From CAYTLW01 sp964438735 (GTDB lineage: Bacteria > Myxococcota_A > UBA9042), in contig CAYTLW010000073.1 in NCBI GenBank assembly GCA_964438735.1, positions 1 through 36,945 on the forward strand: a DNA stretch of 36,945 nt, written 5' to 3'. The translations under genes and the position numbers were made by a program. A model generated the notes under the pieces. It saw only the letters and a list, made by a program, of their open reading frames with translations. It had not been told where the DNA came from and did no database searches. Positions 33,766 to 36,945 of this stretch are shown in pieces. The stretch's first letter is position 1. Every line of letters begins with the position of its first letter.

Positions 33766-34101
33766 TCAGGCGCTGGTGGACTGCTTCTCGGCGTCGAACT
33801 CGGCCTTGACCGTGTCCGATTCGTCACCGCTCAGGCGCGGCGTGGCGTCGATCTCTTCTCGCTTGGCGTCGCCTTCAACGGCATCTTCGGCAGCCTGCTC
33901 GCCCGCCTTCTGCGCGCTCTTGAAGTTGCCAATGGCCTCGCCCAGGCCCTTGCCCAGCTGCGGCAGCTTGTTGGCGCCGAAGAGCAGCACGGCGATAGCC
34001 AGGACCACGAGCAGCTCCCAGCCCGAGAACATGGCCAGGGCGACGTCGCCCAACTCGCTGCGTCCCGCAGCTACGATTTCGGTCGCGATGAATGCCAGCA
34101 T
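33766..34101 (-). CDS. tatA: Twin-arginine translocase subunit TatA/E
   Basis: 111 residues. Forms the protein-conducting assembly of the Tat pathway, which exports folded proteins. One transmembrane helix L-L-V-V-L-A-I-A-V-L-L, the F-G hinge, then the amphipathic helix K-L-P-Q-L-G-K-G-L-G-E-A-I-G-N-F and an acidic, disordered tail. Family members usually start within a few residues of the helix; here the ATG at 34101, with AAGGAG 6 nt before it, adds 24 residues (M-L-A-F-I-A-T-E-I-V-A-A-G...). The inner Met24 (34032) has no good ribosome site. No tatB or tatC is near. It follows the amidohydrolase gene by 147 nt with a hairpin between them. Confidence 0.92.
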   Translation of the reverse strand: MLAFIATEIVAAGRSELGDVALAMFSGWELLVVLAIAVLLFGANKLPQLGKGLGEAIGNFKSAQKAGEQAAEDAVEGDAKREEIDATPRLSGDESDTVKAEFDAEKQSTSA

Positions 34102-34157
34102 GGCGCTCTCCTTCAGCCGTCTGACGCGGGAGGTCGGGCGGCTCGTTTCCGGCCCCC

Positions 34158-34186
34158 ATTCTAGGTCATTCTCATGCCAACGACCA
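34158..34186 (-). promoter_or_regulatory. Possible promoter of tatA
   Basis: The minus strand has a good -10, TAGAAT (5/6), about 50 nt before the tatA ATG, but the hexamer 17 bp upstream (TGGTCG) is poor. The overlapping TTGGCA does not have sigma-54 spacing with a GC element. Confidence 0.3.
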
Positions 34187-34217
34187 CGTCTTGTGCATGT
34201 GCGGCTCACAAAGTGGT

Positions 34218-34240
34218 CCCCGATCACGTTGGCATCGGGG
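34218..34240 (-). terminator. Possible terminator after the amidohydrolase gene
   Basis: A 7-bp stem CCCCGAT/ATCGGGG with a 9-nt loop starts about 9 nt after the stop codon. The following sequence (ACCACTTTGTG) has only a weak T-run. Confidence 0.35.
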
Positions 34241-34248
34241 CGTCAAAG

Positions 34249-36807
34249 CTACATGGGCACCAGGTCGGCGGCGTCGCGGGGTAGCAGTTTGACCGTGCCA
34301 TAGGCGTAGTAGACGACACCGCGCACCACGGCCAGCTTGTCCCCCACCTTGGGTTCGATCACGTCCTTCTTGCCCCAGGAGATCAGGATGTCATCGATGC
34401 GCAATCCGCCGTCGATCGCGATCTCGCCGTAGGGCAGCAGGCTCTTGATCGTCACATTCCGCACCTCGACGAGCACCGACCGCCAGGGCTTGGAGTTGTT
34501 CTTGTTGGAGATGGCCTCCGGCTCCACTTCAGCGGGCTTGATGGGCGCGTCGTGGCTGCCCGTGACGTCGAAGGTGGCTTTGCGGATGCGCGCCAGGCCG
34601 TAGTAGTTCTCGGGCTGTCCGCGCACGGTGACGATGTCGCCGGCTTTGACCGCGGGTTTGCCTGGATCGGCAGGCCAGACCGCGATGCCCGACCACTTGT
34701 CGCTGATGGGGGTCTGCACCCAGACGATGGTGGGCGAGCTGCTGCTCGAACCCTTGCGCACCGCGGAGACGACGACGTCTTTGACCAGTATCCAATCCTC
34801 GGGCGAATAGTCGGTGAAGTTGCCCGCCAGATCGGTGATCGCCACGGTCTCGGCTGGACACAACATGTCGCCCGGATTGGCGCCCTTGGGACAGATGTCG
34901 CAGGCGTCTCCCTTGCCGTCCTTGTCGCTGTCGAGTTGATCGGGATCGGGCTGCAGAGGGCATAGATCGACGTCGTTGGTGATCCCATCTCCATCGCCGT
35001 CTGTGGCCGTCAGCGGGGGGCAGTCGCTGTCGACGGCCGCGAAGGGGCATGGATCACAGGCATCGCCGACGCCATCCCCGTCCACATCGCCCTGATCCAG
35101 GTTGAAGATCGTCGGGCAGTTGTCGACGTTGTCGGCGCGCTTGTCGCCGTCCTTGTCCCCATCGACGGGGTCGACCAGGTCGTTGCCTGAGAATCGGCAC
35201 CTGAGCAGATCGTCGGCTGCATCGCCACAAGCCAGCAAGGGATGCAGGGCGTAGGAATAGGCCGCCGTATCGTCGTAGTCGGGCTGCGCGGAGTCGAAGG
35301 CCAGGGCATCGGCGATGGCGCCGTCGAGCACCTTCTGGACCGTGTTCAGGTCGCTGTCGCCGCCAGGTACTGCGGGATCGGCCGCGCAGAGGATCTTGTC
35401 ATGGCCGCAGATGTCGACCGCTTCACAGTGGGCCGCTGCGATGGGTTTCATGAGCGCTGCGTCGCCGTAGAGCGGACGACCGGCGACCATGGTCAGGGCG
35501 ACCTGCGCCGGCCTGGCGTCGACGATCGTGCGGAAGGGCAGGCCCCGATCGCCCTTGAAGACGGCCACATCGGCCAGCGCACCGGTGGCCAGGGCGCCCA
35601 GCGTGCCGCCTACTCCCAATGCGTCCGCCGCCTCGACCGTGACCATGCGCACCAGGTCTTCGTCCGTGAGCAGGCAGCCCCAGCGACGCTGGGAGATCTG
35701 GCGGGCGCACTTCATCTCTTCGAGCTGGCTCATGGACCCCGACGGCGTCCAATCCGGACCCAAGGCCACCGGAATACCCATACGCAGCGCTGCGGGGATC
35801 CGCGTCGTCCGGCCGTAGAGGGCGACATTGGACTGCGGTGACCAGATCAGGCGCACGCCGGTCTGCCGTGCCCGGGCCAGCTCGCGGCCGCCCAGGCCGG
35901 TGCCGTGGATGATCGTCACGCCATCGACCGCCAACCCCTGCTCCTCCAGCGCATCCCACTCCTCGCGGGCGCGCTCGTCGATGCCCTCGGCGACGTGCAG
36001 GATCACCGCGTCCAGCTCGCCGGTGTTCAGCTTCTGCAACCAGCCCTTGATCGACGTCTTGGAGATGGTCGTCACCTTGTTGACGAACTGCGTGGTCTTG
36101 TGGCCCGCCACGCCGGTGGCCTTGTCGTAGTTGGCGTCGAGGTTGCGCAGCCAGCCCGTGATACATCCCGGACCGCCGCTGCCTTGTGTGCCGGTTGTGC
36201 CAGCGATCAGACCACGCAATTCGGCCCAGCGATTGACCTCGCAACCGGCCTTGCCGGCGACCGTCTTGAAGGAGCGCTTGAAGTTCGCGTAGGCGCCCGA
36301 GCTGCGCCAGTCGTCCCGATGGGTGTAGAGCTTCGGCGGTCGGAAGCGGGGCAGGTAGTTATAACTGCTGTGATCGTGGGCGTTGATCAGGCCTGGCGCG
36401 ATCACGCCGTCGGTACAGATCACCGTGGCCTCGGCGGCCTGGGCGTGTTGCGAGCAGTCTGTGCCGACGCAGAGCAACCTGCCCGAGTCGACCGAGACCA
36501 GGACCTCGCCCTCGGCCAGCACCATGGCACCGGTGAACACCGTGCCCTTCAGCCGGAGGAGCTTCGGATCGCCGGACTTCGGCGCGCATGGAGCGGCGAC
36601 GAAGCCGCTGCTCCCCAGGGTGGGCAGCGTTTGGGCGCACGTGGGCAGGTGGCCGCGCGACGGCGCGACAGTGGCCACGTCGACGGTGTCTTGGGCAGGT
36701 CCGTCGCCCACTTCAGAGCATCCAGTCAGCAGGGTGATCGCCAGCCCCACGGCCACCACCCCGCGGTGGAGTCGCCAAAGTTCATGAGCGGAAAGCGGAT
36801 CTGTCAT
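34249..36807 (-). CDS. Amidohydrolase lipoprotein with TSP3 repeats and C-terminal OB-like domains
   Basis: 852 residues from the ATG at 36807, which gives a lipoprotein signal ending L-L-T-G-C30. Residues about 85-455 are an ATZ/TRZ-type amidohydrolase: H144-D-H146 in N-A-H-D-H, H271 in H-V-A-E, H301 in I-I-H-G-T-G-L, S-N-V-A-L-Y-G, and D352 in A-L-G-P-D-W-T-P-S. This is the mononuclear metal set of deaminases and chlorohydrolases. Residues about 548-640 hold thrombospondin type-3 repeats (D-x-D-x-D-G), which bind calcium in extracellular proteins. Residues about 655-850 look like two OB-fold units (D-I-V-T-V-R-G and K-L-A-V-V-R-G-V). The substrate is not predictable. Such enzymes are usually cytoplasmic, so the surface-anchored, calcium-linked form is unusual. 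No good ribosome site was seen at the start. Confidence 0.88.
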   Translation of the reverse strand: MTDPLSAHELWRLHRGVVAVGLAITLLTGCSEVGDGPAQDTVDVATVAPSRGHLPTCAQTLPTLGSSGFVAAPCAPKSGDPKLLRLKGTVFTGAMVLAEGEVLVSVDSGRLLCVGTDCSQHAQAAEATVICTDGVIAPGLINAHDHSSYNYLPRFRPPKLYTHRDDWRSSGAYANFKRSFKTVAGKAGCEVNRWAELRGLIAGTTGTQGSGGPGCITGWLRNLDANYDKATGVAGHKTTQFVNKVTTISKTSIKGWLQKLNTGELDAVILHVAEGIDERAREEWDALEEQGLAVDGVTIIHGTGLGGRELARARQTGVRLIWSPQSNVALYGRTTRIPAALRMGIPVALGPDWTPSGSMSQLEEMKCARQISQRRWGCLLTDEDLVRMVTVEAADALGVGGTLGALATGALADVAVFKGDRGLPFRTIVDARPAQVALTMVAGRPLYGDAALMKPIAAAHCEAVDICGHDKILCAADPAVPGGDSDLNTVQKVLDGAIADALAFDSAQPDYDDTAAYSYALHPLLACGDAADDLLRCRFSGNDLVDPVDGDKDGDKRADNVDNCPTIFNLDQGDVDGDGVGDACDPCPFAAVDSDCPPLTATDGDGDGITNDVDLCPLQPDPDQLDSDKDGKGDACDICPKGANPGDMLCPAETVAITDLAGNFTDYSPEDWILVKDVVVSAVRKGSSSSSPTIVWVQTPISDKWSGIAVWPADPGKPAVKAGDIVTVRGQPENYYGLARIRKATFDVTGSHDAPIKPAEVEPEAISNKNNSKPWRSVLVEVRNVTIKSLLPYGEIAIDGGLRIDDILISWGKKDVIEPKVGDKLAVVRGVVYYAYGTVKLLPRDAADLVPM

Positions 36808-36823
36808 GTGCAAGGGGTGGTCC

Positions 36824-36857
36824 TCTGGGCGGTCGATGAAGGTTCGAACCGCCCAGA
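36824..36857 (-). promoter_or_regulatory. Inverted repeat at the start region of the amidohydrolase gene
   Basis: A perfect 10-bp inverted repeat, TCTGGGCGGT and ACCGCCCAGA, with a 14-nt spacer, begins 1 nt downstream of a TATGAT -10 hexamer (36859-36864, minus strand). The arm overlaps a second perfect palindrome, GGTTCGAACC (36841-36850). The position over the likely transcription start suggests an operator; a leader hairpin is the alternative. The matching -35 is weak. Confidence 0.4.
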
Positions 36858-36945
36858 CATCATAGCGCTGAAGCCAAAGAGGAGACAGAAAGCAGACCTG
36901 ACCCAAAGTCGGTCGAAGCCCTGAAACTGTAGGAGAAGTAGAAGA

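Overview
The window is about 37 kb of GC-rich, densely coded DNA that looks like a delta-proteobacterial chromosome of the Myxococcota/Bradymonadota type. The pointers are cysteine-rich lipoproteins, thrombospondin type-3 calcium repeats, a minor-pilin/PilY1 operon, a TIGR04551-like outer-membrane protein and a giant DUF4157 protein. No marker gene fixes the genus. No insertion sequence, phage gene, CRISPR array or integrase was seen.

Layout. (1) 1-16.5 kb, minus strand: a cyclic-nucleotide-domain protein, then a 4555-residue protein (acidic disordered N-terminus, DUF4157 module with a broken HExxH motif, about 46 beta-rich repeats of about 65 residues, beta-rich C-terminus), then a cysteine-rich lipoprotein starting 6 nt after the giant gene and running off the left edge. 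(2) 16.5-17.4 kb, minus: a ChrR-like cupin and an ErpA/IscA iron-sulfur carrier. (3) 17.4-25.3 kb, minus: type IV pilus tip operon fimT-pilV-pilW-pilX-pilY1-lipoprotein with a good sigma-70-like promoter. (4) 25.4-28.7 kb, minus: an outer-membrane barrel gene followed by lysA. (5) 28.7-33.4 kb, plus: cysteine desulfurase, mnmA, mtaB and rnc, the last three joined by ATGA overlaps. (6) 33.4-33.75 kb, minus: tRNA-Lys(TTT) and tRNA-Glu(TTC) with their own promoter and terminator, converging on rnc. (7) 33.8-36.9 kb, minus: tatA and a large amidohydrolase lipoprotein.

Two themes stand out. The giant DUF4157/beta-repeat protein with its coupled cysteine-rich lipoprotein is the best candidate for an undescribed system: DUF4157 is known mainly from cargo of extracellular contractile injection systems and similar polymorphic proteins, yet here it fronts a predicted rod or groove of some 3000 residues and has lost a metal-ligand histidine. 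Second, the sulfur-dependent tRNA modification operon runs head-on into genes for the tRNAs its enzymes are expected to modify: tRNA-Lys(UUU) is the textbook target of both MnmA and MtaB, and tRNA-Glu(UUC) of MnmA.
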